DNA from: Streptomyces antibioticus
GTDB taxonomy: Bacteria > Actinomycetota > Actinomycetes > Streptomycetales > Streptomycetaceae
Direction: 5' to 3'
DNA length: 64,000 bases
Assembly (NCBI RefSeq): GCF_002019855.1
Contig: NZ_CM007717.1
Span: 868,001-932,000 of the forward strand
Shown: piece after piece, positions 52,986 through 61,401 of the stretch
Numbering within the stretch: the stretch's first letter is position 1
How the letters are laid out: each line of letters starts with the position of its first letter
Program-made: the position numbers and the translations under genes
Notes under the pieces: model-generated
What the model was told of the DNA's origin: nothing
The model's input: only the letters and a program-made list of their open reading frames with translations
Database searches by the model: none

Positions 52986-53279
52986 TCACGCCGTACCGCT
53001 CCCCCCGGCCGTCCGGCCGAACTGCTCGTCCAGGACGGACAGCCGGCGCCAGTACTCGTCCTCGTCGATCTCGCCGGACGCGAAGCGCCGGCCGAGGACG
53101 GCGAGGGGCGAGTCACCGGTGGGTCGCGGGTCCGCCGCCCGCCACGGGCCGCGCCGGCCGCGCCACACCGTGCGGCGCAGCAGCGTGACGACGCCGACGA
53201 CGACGGCCGCCCAGATCAGCGGGAGGAACAGGATCCACGGTCCGGGACCGCCGCCGTCCCAGTTCGCCAGGGTGTTCAT
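52986..53279 (-). CDS. Small membrane protein with SHOCT domain
   Basis: A 97-residue protein with one membrane helix (about 17-37), a basic juxtamembrane stretch and a C-terminal SHOCT motif (PLAVLGRRFASGEIDEDEYW, about 59-78). SHOCT domains are short oligomerisation modules. The ATG at 53279 has GGAG upstream; an in-frame TTG at 53288 is less likely. Function unknown. Confidence 0.88.
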   Translation of the reverse strand: MNTLANWDGGGPGPWILFLPLIWAAVVVGVVTLLRRTVWRGRRGPWRAADPRPTGDSPLAVLGRRFASGEIDEDEYWRRLSVLDEQFGRTAGGSGTA

Positions 53280-53376
53280 CTCGGTCAACTCCTCGGTGAG
53301 GTCGTGAGGTCGTCCTTGCTGCCTCGACGGTCTCTCACGGAGCGGGTCCGGGTCGTCCTACGCCCGGCGGCAGTAC

Positions 53377-53705
53377 GGGTACCTCCCGGGGAGTAGCCGA
53401 GTCTTGAGACGACCGCCCGCTCCGGACGGCCGGTGGCCCCGGCCACCACGCCGAGACGGACGCCGTGGCCCCGGCCCACCTCGACGGACTCTCGCGGAAG
53501 CGGCCCGGTCGGCCCACGGACAGTGGGTACCTCCCGGGGAGCAGCCGGGTCCTGGGGCGACCGCCCGCTCCCGACGGCCGGCGGCCCCGGCCACCGCGTC
53601 CAGACGGCCGCCGTGGTCGCGGCCCACCTCGGAGGCTCCGGTCGGCCCGCGGCCGGTGGCCGTGCGGGTGCCTCCCGGGGGGAGCCGGGTGCTGGGACCC
53701 GCGTC
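53377..53705. repeat. Imperfect 148-bp repeats: decayed copies of the downstream dehydrogenase 3' end
   Basis: Three copies begin with GGGT(A/G)CCTCCCGGGG at 53377, 53525 and 53666; the first two are 148 bp apart, the third is 141 bp on and short. Within copies one and two, segments at 53462-53482 and 53610-53630 closely match the dehydrogenase coding sequence at 53823-53843. On the minus strand both copies encode a GR-x-HG-x-RL...RxERAV stretch like the dehydrogenase residues 253-274. No gene is supported in this 426-nt gap. Confidence 0.75.
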
Positions 53706-54590
53706 TCAGGCGGGGTCGGTGAAGCTTGCGAAATACGCGGCGGCCATGTCCTCGTCGCCGTGGCCCTGTGCGGCCGCTCTCTCCAGGCGGTCGGCGGTCG
53801 CGGACGCGACGTCGAGGCGGACGCCGTGGTCGCGGCCCGCCTCGACGATCAGCCGGGCGTCCTTGGCGGCCGTCGTGACGGCGAACTGGGCGGGCGACAG
53901 CCGCTCGTCGAGCACCAGCCCGGTCTTGGCGCGCAGATAGCCCATGTCCAGCGGGCCGCCGGCGATCAGCCCGAAGAACGCCTCCGGGTCGACGCCGAGG
54001 GCCTGGGACAGCGCGAGCACCTCGCCGGCCGCGGCGGTGGCCGCGAGGACCCAACTGTTGGCCACCAGCTTCAGCCGGGTCGCACTGCCCTCGCGGCCGT
54101 CCTCGCCGGTCCACACCGTGCGGGCGCCGATCGCGTCGAACACGGGCGCCACCGCGTCCCGGTGCGCGGGCGGGCCGGCCGCCAGGACCGTCAGCAGGCC
54201 GTCCTCGGCGGGCCCGCGGGTGCCCAACACCGGCGCGTCGAAGAACACCAGTCCGTGCTCGGCGGCGAAGTCGGCCAGGTCCGCGATCGCCTCGACGCCG
54301 GCGGTCGTGGACTGCGCCCAGACGGCACCCCTGCGCAATGCGGGCGCGGCCTCGCGCATGACCTCCAGGGCGGCGGGGCCGTCGTACAGCATGGTCAGGA
54401 CCACGTCCGCGTCGCGCACCGCGTCGGCGGGCGTGGCGACGACCGCGACGCCGTCCGCGGCGAGCGGTTCGGCCTTGGCGCGGGTGCGGTTCCAGGCGCG
54501 GACGGTGTGTCCGGCGCGGGCGAGGTTGCGGGCCATGGCGGCGCCCATGATGCCGGTGCCCAGGACGCTCACGGTGATCGTGTCGGTCAT
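53706..54590 (-). CDS. Beta-hydroxyacid dehydrogenase (3-hydroxyisobutyrate dehydrogenase-like)
   Basis: A 294-residue NAD(P)-dependent oxidoreductase. The Rossmann motif is VLGTGIMGAAMA (9-20), the substrate loop FDAPVLGTRGPAEDG (117-131) and the catalytic lysine Lys174 in RLKLVANSW. The family oxidises 3-hydroxyisobutyrate, tartronate semialdehyde or related acids; the altered substrate loop (no GG after DAPV) prevents a precise call and could mean an imine reductase-like relative. The ATG at 54590 is 6 nt from a TAGGTT box, so it is predicted leaderless. Decayed copies of its 3' end follow downstream. Confidence 0.87.
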   Translation of the reverse strand: MTDTITVSVLGTGIMGAAMARNLARAGHTVRAWNRTRAKAEPLAADGVAVVATPADAVRDADVVLTMLYDGPAALEVMREAAPALRRGAVWAQSTTAGVEAIADLADFAAEHGLVFFDAPVLGTRGPAEDGLLTVLAAGPPAHRDAVAPVFDAIGARTVWTGEDGREGSATRLKLVANSWVLAATAAAGEVLALSQALGVDPEAFFGLIAGGPLDMGYLRAKTGLVLDERLSPAQFAVTTAAKDARLIVEAGRDHGVRLDVASATADRLERAAAQGHGDEDMAAAYFASFTDPA

Positions 54591-54596
54591 GACGCC

Positions 54597-54602
54597 AACC
54601 TA
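54597..54602 (-). promoter_or_regulatory. -10 box for leaderless dehydrogenase transcript
   Basis: TAGGTT on the minus strand, exactly 6 nt before the ATG at 54590, without a ribosome site. This gap is only 25 nt long (to the ROK stop), so the -35 would lie within the end of the ROK gene. Confidence 0.55.
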
Positions 54603-54615
54603 CTGCGGCCGCCGT

Positions 54616-55860
54616 TCAGACCTCGGCGAGCGCCGCCAGCGGGTCGTCGAGCACCGGCTGCCAGGCCAACTCGGCCGCCCCGGCGAGGCTGTTGTGGTCG
54701 AGGGAGCAGGCGAGGATGGGGACTCCGCCGCTACGGCCCCACAGGCTGCGGTCGGCGACGACGGCGCGCAGCCGGTCGGGGTCGGCGTCCAGGAGGGTGC
54801 GGTGCAGTCCGCCGAGGATGATCCGGTCGGGGTTGAGGATGTTCACCAGCCCCGCCAGACCGAGCCCGAGCCGGTCGATGAGGGCCTCGGCGGCCGTGCG
54901 GACGACGGGGTCGCCGTACTCGTCGCGGATCAGGTCGTTGGCCTGCTGGAGCAGGGAGCCCTCGGGGCCGGGGTCGCGTCCGGCGGTGGTGAGGAGGGCG
55001 AGCGGGTCGGCCTCGACGTCGAGGCAGCCCCGGCTGCCGCAGTGGCAGGGGCGGCCCTCGGGGTTGACGGTGAGGTGGCCGACCTCCAGGGCGAGGCCCG
55101 AACTGCCGGTGTGCAGACGGCCGTCGAGGACGAGCGCGCCGCCGACGCCCCGGTGTCCCGTGGCCACGCACAGCAGGTCGCGGGCGCCGCGTCCGGCGCC
55201 GTGCCGGTGTTCGGCGAGGGCGGCGAGGTTGACGTCGTTGCCCGCGAACGCGGGCCCGGTGATCCCGGCGTCCCGGACGCACGCGGCGAAGATCTCCCGC
55301 ACCGGCGCGCCCACCGGCCAGTCGAGGTGGAGGGGGTTGAGGGCGAGGCCCTCGGGTTCGGCGACGGCGGACGGTACGGCGAGCCCGGCGCCCACGCACC
55401 GGCGCCCGGTGCGGCGCAGCAGCTCGGCGCCCGCCTCGACGGCGGCGCCCAGCACCTTCGCCGGGTCGGCGTCGACGGCCTCGCAGCTCGGGGTGGTGGC
55501 GACGATCCGCCCGCCGAGGCCGACCAGCGCGGCCCGGAACCCGTCGGAGTGCACCTGGGCGGCCAGGGCGACCGGACCGTCCTCGGCGACCTCCAGCCGG
55601 TGCGAGGGGCGGCCCTGGGAGCCGGCGGCGGCGCCGGGCCGGGCGTCGACCCGGATCAGGCCGAGCGCCTCCAGTTCGGCGGCGACCGCGCCGGCCGTCG
55701 CGCGGGTGACGCCGAGTTCGGCGGTGAGCACCGCGCGGGTGGGCGCCCGTCCGGTGTGCACCAGCTCCAGCGCGGGTCCGAGCGCACCGCGCCCCCGGTC
55801 CAACCGTGCCCTCGAGGTGGTCCCTTCCCCCGCCGGCCGGGGGTCCGCCTTACCGCTCAT
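54616..55860 (-). CDS. ROK-family transcriptional regulator / sugar kinase
   Basis: A 414-residue ROK protein with an N-terminal winged helix (about 28-75: RAVLTAELGVTRATAGAVAA) followed by the ROK sugar-kinase fold. The zinc motif CHCGSRGCLD (about 278-287) and ATP-type motifs (a VATGHRGVGGALV segment and ILNPDRIILGG) are present. NagC/XylR-type ROK regulators respond to sugars and may lack kinase activity. The ATG at 55860 has GGGAG upstream. With the SIS/aldolase genes nearby it may sense an amino sugar; this is inferred. Confidence 0.92.
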   Translation of the reverse strand: MSGKADPRPAGEGTTSRARLDRGRGALGPALELVHTGRAPTRAVLTAELGVTRATAGAVAAELEALGLIRVDARPGAAAGSQGRPSHRLEVAEDGPVALAAQVHSDGFRAALVGLGGRIVATTPSCEAVDADPAKVLGAAVEAGAELLRRTGRRCVGAGLAVPSAVAEPEGLALNPLHLDWPVGAPVREIFAACVRDAGITGPAFAGNDVNLAALAEHRHGAGRGARDLLCVATGHRGVGGALVLDGRLHTGSSGLALEVGHLTVNPEGRPCHCGSRGCLDVEADPLALLTTAGRDPGPEGSLLQQANDLIRDEYGDPVVRTAAEALIDRLGLGLAGLVNILNPDRIILGGLHRTLLDADPDRLRAVVADRSLWGRSGGVPILACSLDHNSLAGAAELAWQPVLDDPLAALAEV

Positions 55861-55976
55861 GAGGGCGAGTCTCCCATGATCCGCTCCCGCGCCGACGCCG
55901 GGGAAGGCGCTTGCCGTCCTCACGCCGGTCCCGCCCCGCGGGGGCTGAGCTGCGGCTCGGCTAGCCTTGCCCCACG

Positions 55977-57176
55977 ATGAACGACCGTATGACGATGCCG
56001 CGGGGCGACGACCGCATGACGACGCCATGGGGCGAGGTCGCGCTGACCCGCCATCCCGTGGATCCGCGCGACCGGCTGCGTGCCTGGGACGCCTCCGACG
56101 CCTATCTGCTCCGGCACCTCGCGGAGCAGGACGTTCCGCAGACCGGCGCGGTCGTGGTGCTCGGGGACCGGTGGGGGGCGCTGGTGACGGCGCTCGCGGC
56201 GCACGGGCCGGACCGGAGTGCCGGCTCCTCGCTGACGCAGATCACCGACTCCTGGCTGGGGCAGGAGGCGACCCGGGCGAACCTGGCGCGGGCCGGCGTG
56301 GAGCCCGGTGCCGTCCGGCTGCTGACCACCCAGGACCCGGTGCCCGAGCGCATCGACGTGCTGCTGGTGCGGGTGCCGAAGAGCCTCGCCCTGCTGGAGG
56401 ACCAGTTGCTGCGGCTGGCACCCGCCGTGCACGCGGGGACGGTCGTGGTCGGCACCGGCATGGTGAAGGAGATCCACACCTCGACGCTGCGGCTGTTCGA
56501 GCGGATCCTGGGCCCGACCCGGACCTCCCTCGCCGAGCAGAAGGCCCGGCTGATCCTCTGCACGCCCGATCCGTCGCTGCCCCGCCCGCAGACCCCGTGG
56601 CCGTACGTCTACGACCTGCCGGCCGATCTCGGCGGGCTCGCCGGCCGTCCGGTGGTGAACAACGCCGGGGTGTTCTGCGCGGACCGGCTCGACATCGGCA
56701 CCCGGTTCTTCCTCCGGCATCTGCCGCCGCCCGGCGGTGCCCGGCGGGTGGTCGATCTGGGCTGCGGCAACGGGATCGTCGGTACGGCGGTGGCGCTGGC
56801 CGCCCCGGAGGCCGAGGTGCTCTTCACCGACGAGTCGTTCCAGGCGGTGGCCTCGGCGGAGGCGACCTACCGGATCAACGAGGCACCGGGGCATGCCGAG
56901 TTCAGGGTCGGGGACGGTCTGGAGGGGGTGCCGGACGACAGTGCGGACCTCGTGCTGAACAACCCGCCGTTCCACTCCCACCAGGCGACGACCGACGCGA
57001 CGGCGTGGCGGATGTTCACGGGGGCGCGGCGGGTGCTGCGGCCGGGCGGCGAGCTGTGGGTCGTGGGGAACCGGCATCTCGGCTACCACGTGAAGCTGAA
57101 GCGGCTGTTCGGGAACTGCGAAGTGGTCGCCGGGGACCCGAAGTTCGTGGTGCTGAGGTCCGTCAGGAAGGGCTGA
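55977..57176 (+). CDS. Class I SAM-dependent rRNA guanine methyltransferase, RlmG-like
   Basis: A 399-residue protein of the RsmC/RlmG type: an N-terminal degenerate methyltransferase-like domain (about 25-220) and a catalytic C-terminal domain. The SAM motif is VVDLGCGNGIVGTAVAL (about 258-274) and the guanine-N2 motif DLVLNNPPFHSH (about 323-334). RlmG methylates m2G of 23S rRNA in E. coli; the exact target here is assumed. The ATG at 55977 lies close to a TAGCCT box (55962-55967). Its 3' end overlaps the convergent aldolase gene by 14 nt. Confidence 0.9.
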   Translation: MNDRMTMPRGDDRMTTPWGEVALTRHPVDPRDRLRAWDASDAYLLRHLAEQDVPQTGAVVVLGDRWGALVTALAAHGPDRSAGSSLTQITDSWLGQEATRANLARAGVEPGAVRLLTTQDPVPERIDVLLVRVPKSLALLEDQLLRLAPAVHAGTVVVGTGMVKEIHTSTLRLFERILGPTRTSLAEQKARLILCTPDPSLPRPQTPWPYVYDLPADLGGLAGRPVVNNAGVFCADRLDIGTRFFLRHLPPPGGARRVVDLGCGNGIVGTAVALAAPEAEVLFTDESFQAVASAEATYRINEAPGHAEFRVGDGLEGVPDDSADLVLNNPPFHSHQATTDATAWRMFTGARRVLRPGGELWVVGNRHLGYHVKLKRLFGNCEVVAGDPKFVVLRSVRKG

Positions 57177-57999
57177 GCAGCCGGGCGAGGCGTTCCACGG
57201 TCCGGGCCATCGCCTCGCGGGCCGCGCTCAGATAGGTGCGGGAGTCGACGGCCTCGGGGTGGGCGGTGAGATGGTCCCGGATCGCGGCGGTCATGGCCTG
57301 GTTGAGGGCGGTGCCGATGTTGACCTTGGTGATGCCGCCGGTGACGGCGGCGGTCAGCTCGTCGTCCGGGACGCCTGAGGAGCCGTGCAGGACGAGCGGT
57401 ATGTCGAGGGCGGCGGCGAGGCGTCCGAGCAGGGCGTGATCGAGGGTGGCCGTACGGGTGGTCATGGCGTGGACGCTGCCGACGGCCACGGCCAGCGCGT
57501 CGACGCCCGAGTCCGCGACGAACGCCCACGCCTCGGCGGGGTCGGTGCGGGCGCCGGGCGCGTGCGCGCCCTTGCCGCCGATCTCTCCCAACTCGGCCTC
57601 GATCCAGAGCCCTTGGGCATGTGCCCGGTCGACGGCGGCGCGGGTCGCGGCGAGGTTCTCGTCGTACGGCAGCCGGGAGGCGTCGTACATCACGGAGCTG
57701 AACCCGGCGTCGGCGGCCTGGTGCAATAGCGCGTCGTCCTGGACGTGGTCGAGGTGCAACGCGACCGGTACGGCGGAATGTTCGGCGGCGGCGGCCGCGG
57801 CGCGGGCCAGCGGCAGCAGGCGTCCGCCGCGGAACTTGACGGCGTTCTCGCTGACTTGGAGGACGACGGGCACCCGGGCGGCCTCGGCGCCGGTGACGAC
57901 GGCCTCGACGTGCTCCAGCGTGATGATGTTGAAGGCGGCGACGGCGGTCCGGGCCGCGCGGGCGCGGGTGACCAGTTCGCCGGTGGTGGTGAGGGGCAC
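57163..57999 (-). CDS. Class II fructose/tagatose-bisphosphate aldolase family
   Basis: A 278-residue zinc-dependent aldolase of the KbaY/GatY/FbaA family. It has AFNIITLEHVEAV near the start, the zinc ligand segment VALHLDHVQDD (about 75-85), the second zinc region HGSSGVPDDEL and the phosphate-binding GITKVNIGTALN. It would cleave a ketose-1,6-bisphosphate to DHAP and glyceraldehyde-3-phosphate. It follows the SIS isomerase gene by 20 nt with an AGGAG site before the GTG at 57999, so the pair is an operon. Tagatose-bisphosphate is favoured by the neighbour, not proven. Confidence 0.9.
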   Translation of the reverse strand: MPLTTTGELVTRARAARTAVAAFNIITLEHVEAVVTGAEAARVPVVLQVSENAVKFRGGRLLPLARAAAAAAEHSAVPVALHLDHVQDDALLHQAADAGFSSVMYDASRLPYDENLAATRAAVDRAHAQGLWIEAELGEIGGKGAHAPGARTDPAEAWAFVADSGVDALAVAVGSVHAMTTRTATLDHALLGRLAAALDIPLVLHGSSGVPDDELTAAVTGGITKVNIGTALNQAMTAAIRDHLTAHPEAVDSRTYLSAAREAMARTVERLARLLSPS

Positions 58000-58019
58000 G
58001 GCAGCTCCTGGTGGACCGG

Positions 58020-58895
58020 TCAGAGGATCACCGAGCGGGTGAGATGGCGGGGCCGGTCCGGGTCGAGACCGCGGGCGGCGGCCAGCGACACGGCCAGCCG
58101 CTGGGCGCGGACCAGTTCGGCGAGCGGGTCCAGCGCGGCGGGGATCCACAACGCGCCGGTGGCCCGCACCTGTTCGGCCAGACCTTCGGGCGCCCGGCCG
58201 AACATCCAGGTGGCGGTGCCGGTGGTGCTGATGCTGACGGGACCGTGCCGGTACTCCATCGCGGGGTACGACTCGGTCCAGGCCAGGGCGGCTTCGCGCA
58301 TCTTCAGCGCCGCCTCGTTGGCGAGACCGACCGTCCAGCCGTGCCCGAGGAAGGTGAACTGCGTGCTGTCCAGGAGCCCTTGGGGCAGCGGCTCGGCGAG
58401 CGCGGTGCGGGCGTCGGTGACCACCGAGCAGGTGTGCAGCCCGAGGTGGGCGCGGAGCAAGGTGAGCGCGGTGGTCGCGAACCGGGTCTGCACGACGGAG
58501 CGTTCGTCGGCGTAGGCGAGCACCACGACGTGGTCGGCGACCGCCATGACCGGGGTGTCCGGGTCGGCGGTGAGCGCGGTCGTCGGGGTGTGTCCGCGCA
58601 ACCGGGCGAGCAGGTCGAGCACCTCGGTGGTGGTGCCCGAGCGGGTGAGGGCGACGACCCGGTCGTAGGCGCGCCCGTGGGGGAAGGCGGAGGCGGGGAA
58701 GGCGTCGGTCTCGCCGTGGCCCGCGTCCTCGCGCAGGGCGGCGAACGCCTGGGCCATGAAGTAGGAGGTGCCGCAGCCGACGACGGCGACCCGCTCCCCC
58801 GGCGCCGGCAACTCCGCGCCGTACCGGCCCGCTTCGGCGGCGGCGCGGGTCCAGCACTCGGGCTGGCCGGTCAGTTCGTCCTCGACGTACGTCAT
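58020..58895 (-). CDS. SIS-domain sugar isomerase/deaminase (AgaS-like)
   Basis: A 291-residue protein with two SIS domains. The sugar-phosphate loops VVGCGTSYFMAQAF (about 38-51) and ALTRSGTTTEVLDLL are clear. A C-terminal segment LKMREAALAWTESYPAMEY and then RHGP matches GlmS/AgaS isomerase domains. It probably converts an amino-sugar phosphate to a ketose phosphate for the aldolase encoded next. The ATG at 58895 has AAGGGGATGGGG. A nested dyad upstream (58930-58975) may be its operator. Confidence 0.87.
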   Translation of the reverse strand: MTYVEDELTGQPECWTRAAAEAGRYGAELPAPGERVAVVGCGTSYFMAQAFAALREDAGHGETDAFPASAFPHGRAYDRVVALTRSGTTTEVLDLLARLRGHTPTTALTADPDTPVMAVADHVVVLAYADERSVVQTRFATTALTLLRAHLGLHTCSVVTDARTALAEPLPQGLLDSTQFTFLGHGWTVGLANEAALKMREAALAWTESYPAMEYRHGPVSISTTGTATWMFGRAPEGLAEQVRATGALWIPAALDPLAELVRAQRLAVSLAAARGLDPDRPRHLTRSVIL

Positions 58896-58929
58896 GCCCC
58901 ATCCCCTTCGGGAGTCACCTTCCGGAGGT

Positions 58930-58975
58930 GCTTGTTGATGCACGATAGAGGCATCTTTCGAACAACTTCAAGCAT
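58930..58975. promoter_or_regulatory. Nested dyad upstream of the SIS/aldolase operon
   Basis: Outer arms TGCTTG (58930-58935) and CAAGCA (58970-58975), middle GTTG/CAAC, and inner arms GATGC (58938-58942) and GCATC (58952-58956) form a roughly symmetric element 35-80 nt upstream of the SIS start, in an AT-rich patch that also contains TTCGAA. It looks like an operator for a sugar-responsive repressor such as the DeoR or ROK proteins in this window; the regulator is inferred. Confidence 0.5.
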
Positions 58976-58993
58976 GCGAGCTGCACAATGGCG

Positions 58994-61210
58994 CTACTCG
59001 GTGTCGTGGGCGAGGTCGATGTCAGGGGCGTCCACAGCCCCGCCCGTGCCTGCGCCCGCGCCCCGACCGCCGAGGTCGAGCACCGTCGCGCGGGGCGGGT
59101 AGCCGGTGGCGACGACCGTGTACCGCCCCTCGTCGAGGTCCGCGAAGGCGTACGTCCCGTCGGGCCCGGTCGTGGCGGTGGCGACAACGTTGCCGACCGC
59201 GTCCGTGAGCGTCACGCGCGCCTCGCCCAGCGGCACGCCCGCGCCCCGGACCGTGCCCCGCACCTGGACACCCGGCCGCAGTTCGAGATCGACCCGGGTG
59301 ATCCCGGTCGCGCCGATCTCGACGGGCAGGGCCAGCGGCCGGTGCTTGGGCGAGCTGACCACGAGCGTCACCGGCCCGGGGACCAGTTCGGCGAAGGAGA
59401 ACTCCCCCGCGCCGTCGGTGCGCACGGTGACCTGCACGTCCCCACGGACATCGGTGACGACGACCGTCGCCCCGTCGACCGGCCCGCCGTTCGAGGACCG
59501 CACCACACCGGCCAGCCCGGTGATGCCGCTCAGGAGCACGTCGTACGTCACCGGTTCGGCGCCGACGACGACGGTGACCGCCTGCGGCTGATGGCCGTCG
59601 GCGGAGACGATGAGCACATAGGTGCCCTCCCCCGGCACCGGCACGGCGTAGGTGCCGTCGGCCCCGGCGTTCGTGCGGGCCACTTGGCGACCGCCGGGCG
59701 AGAGCAGCGTGACGGCGGCGCCGCCCACCGGCACCTGCTCCGCGGCCAGGACACGTCCGCGAGCGAGACACCCGTCGGCAGGTCCGCCGGGGGCCAACCC
59801 CGGTACGGCCGCGATGAGTTCGGCCACGGCGCGGGCGAGGGGTACGGCCACGGCGGCCCCGATGTCCGGCTCCCTCACGGGGGCGGCGGAAGCGGCGGCG
59901 GCAGTGCGCCGTCCCGGGAGGAACGCCGCGAGGACGAACGCGAGCAGCGCCGCACCGGCTCCCGCCCCCATGAGCACCGTCCGGTCCAGGACCACCCCGG
60001 CGACCGCGCTCGCCGCCACCCCACCGACGAACCGCATGGAGAGGTCGAGGCCGTGCGCGGCGGACGTCCTGGCAGGAGCCACCGAACCCGTGATCAGCGC
60101 GGGTATCGCACCGAAGGCAAGGCCGATGCCGGCGCCGACGGCACAGGACACCAGCACCACTTCCCACACGGCGTCCATCGCGACGACCCCCGCCCCGAGC
60201 CCGTGTCCGGCGGCCACGATCACGGCACCGACCATCAGCGTCGCCTTGGGCCCCTTCGCCTTGGACAGCGGGACGGACGACGCGGCCGCCGCCATCACGG
60301 CCAGGCCCATCGCCGGCCCGGCCACCGCGGGGGACCGGCCGACCGACACCATCGCGAACAGAGAGAACCCGCCGGCCAGAGAAGCGAGGCTGGTCAGCAG
60401 CACCGGCCGACGGGCACCGGCGCGCAGATCCACCAGCGGTTCCCGGACCCGGAGTTCGAGGAGTCCCCACAGCGGCAGGACGACCAGCGCGACGGCGAGC
60501 AGCCCGAGCGGGACGGGGTCGGTCCAACTCCGGTCGGCACCCTGGGAGATGCCCAGCAGCAGACAGCCCGAGCCGGTCGTCAGACCCAGCGCCCCGGCGA
60601 GGTCGAAACGGCCGCCGTTGCGCGAGGTCGACTCCGGTACGGCCACCAGGACGAGCACCGCGGCGACGGCACCGAGCGCGGCGGACGTCCAGAACAGGGC
60701 GTGCGGATCGAAGCGGTCCGTGCCGAGCGCGCCGACGGCCAGCCCGAGCGCACCGCCCGCCCCGAGGGAGGCGCTCATGAACGCGAACGCCAAGTCCCTT
60801 CGCTCGTCGGGGAGTTGGTCACGCAGGATGCCGATACCGAGCGGGACCACGCCGAACGCGAGGCCCTGGAGGGCCCGTCCGACAAGGAGCGGGGCGAGAG
60901 TGTCGCCGAGCGCGGCGGTGACCGATCCGGCGATCAGCAGGGCGAGGGCGGCGAGCAGCGTGCGGCGCCTGCCGTACAGGGCGCCGAGTCGGCCCAGGAG
61001 CGGGGTGGCGACGGCGGCGGCGACCAGGGTGACGGTGACCGCCCAGGCAGCGCCCGAGGCGGAGGTGCCCAGCAGTCCCGGCAGTTCGGGGACGACCGGG
61101 ACGACCAGGGTCTGGGTGAGCGAGACCACGATCCCGGCGAAGGTCAGCGTGATCCCTGCGAAGGCCGGCGCGGCGACGGGCGGAGCGGGCCGCGCTGGGG
61201 CATGGGGCAT
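58994..61210 (-). CDS. MFS transporter fused to three carboxypeptidase-regulatory-like domains
   Basis: A 738-residue protein. Residues about 10-455 are an MFS drug-efflux-type transporter with 12-14 helices and the loop motif LGRLGALYGRRRTLL. About 485-730 holds three consecutive beta-sandwich repeats, each ending in a DGTYA(V/F)-type or GEFSFAELVPG-type strand typical of carboxypeptidase regulatory-like (CarboxypepD_reg/prealbumin-like) domains. The ATG at 61210 has a GGAGG site 7 nt upstream. Ligand is unknown; the extra domains could modulate transport or bind polysaccharide. Confidence 0.88.
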   Translation of the reverse strand: MPHAPARPAPPVAAPAFAGITLTFAGIVVSLTQTLVVPVVPELPGLLGTSASGAAWAVTVTLVAAAVATPLLGRLGALYGRRRTLLAALALLIAGSVTAALGDTLAPLLVGRALQGLAFGVVPLGIGILRDQLPDERRDLAFAFMSASLGAGGALGLAVGALGTDRFDPHALFWTSAALGAVAAVLVLVAVPESTSRNGGRFDLAGALGLTTGSGCLLLGISQGADRSWTDPVPLGLLAVALVVLPLWGLLELRVREPLVDLRAGARRPVLLTSLASLAGGFSLFAMVSVGRSPAVAGPAMGLAVMAAAASSVPLSKAKGPKATLMVGAVIVAAGHGLGAGVVAMDAVWEVVLVSCAVGAGIGLAFGAIPALITGSVAPARTSAAHGLDLSMRFVGGVAASAVAGVVLDRTVLMGAGAGAALLAFVLAAFLPGRRTAAAASAAPVREPDIGAAVAVPLARAVAELIAAVPGLAPGGPADGCLARGRVLAAEQVPVGGAAVTLLSPGGRQVARTNAGADGTYAVPVPGEGTYVLIVSADGHQPQAVTVVVGAEPVTYDVLLSGITGLAGVVRSSNGGPVDGATVVVTDVRGDVQVTVRTDGAGEFSFAELVPGPVTLVVSSPKHRPLALPVEIGATGITRVDLELRPGVQVRGTVRGAGVPLGEARVTLTDAVGNVVATATTGPDGTYAFADLDEGRYTVVATGYPPRATVLDLGGRGAGAGTGGAVDAPDIDLAHDTE

Positions 61211-61319
61211 GGTGGGGCCTCCGTGATGGCGGATACGGATCGGCACAACTGCGCAGCATCGTAGGGCTAGTTGAAGAACTCAACCAATCAGCACATGCGG
61301 TGTGCGGCAGGTGAAGATC

Positions 61320-61347
61320 CCGGGCAGGAGGAGGCGCCCCTGCCCGG
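61320..61347 (-). terminator. Hairpin terminator after htpG
   Basis: CCGGGCAGG (61320-61328) pairs with CCTGCCCGG (61339-61347) around a 10-nt loop, 54 nt after the htpG stop on the minus strand. Confidence 0.65.
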
Positions 61348-61350
61348 TTC

Positions 61351-61396
61351 CCGTCAGTCCCCGTCAGTCCCCGTCAGTCCTCGTCGGTCCCCGTCA
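61351..61396. repeat. 10-bp tandem repeat between htpG stop and terminator
   Basis: CCGTCAGTCC is repeated perfectly at 61351, 61361 and 61371, followed by TCGTCGGTCC at 61381 and a partial CCGTCA at 61391, in the untranslated tail of htpG. Confidence 0.85.
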
Positions 61397-61401
61397 CGGT
61401 G

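Noticed and set aside
53335..54114. Alternative minus-strand gene spanning the repeat and the dehydrogenase end
   Set aside because: It is the dehydrogenase region in another frame; only the degenerate tail copies look protein-like, and these derive from the dehydrogenase.
58994..61226. Plus-strand long frames across the MFS gene
   Set aside because: They are antisense shadows of the MFS fusion, with His/Asp/Arg-rich low complexity and no start signal.
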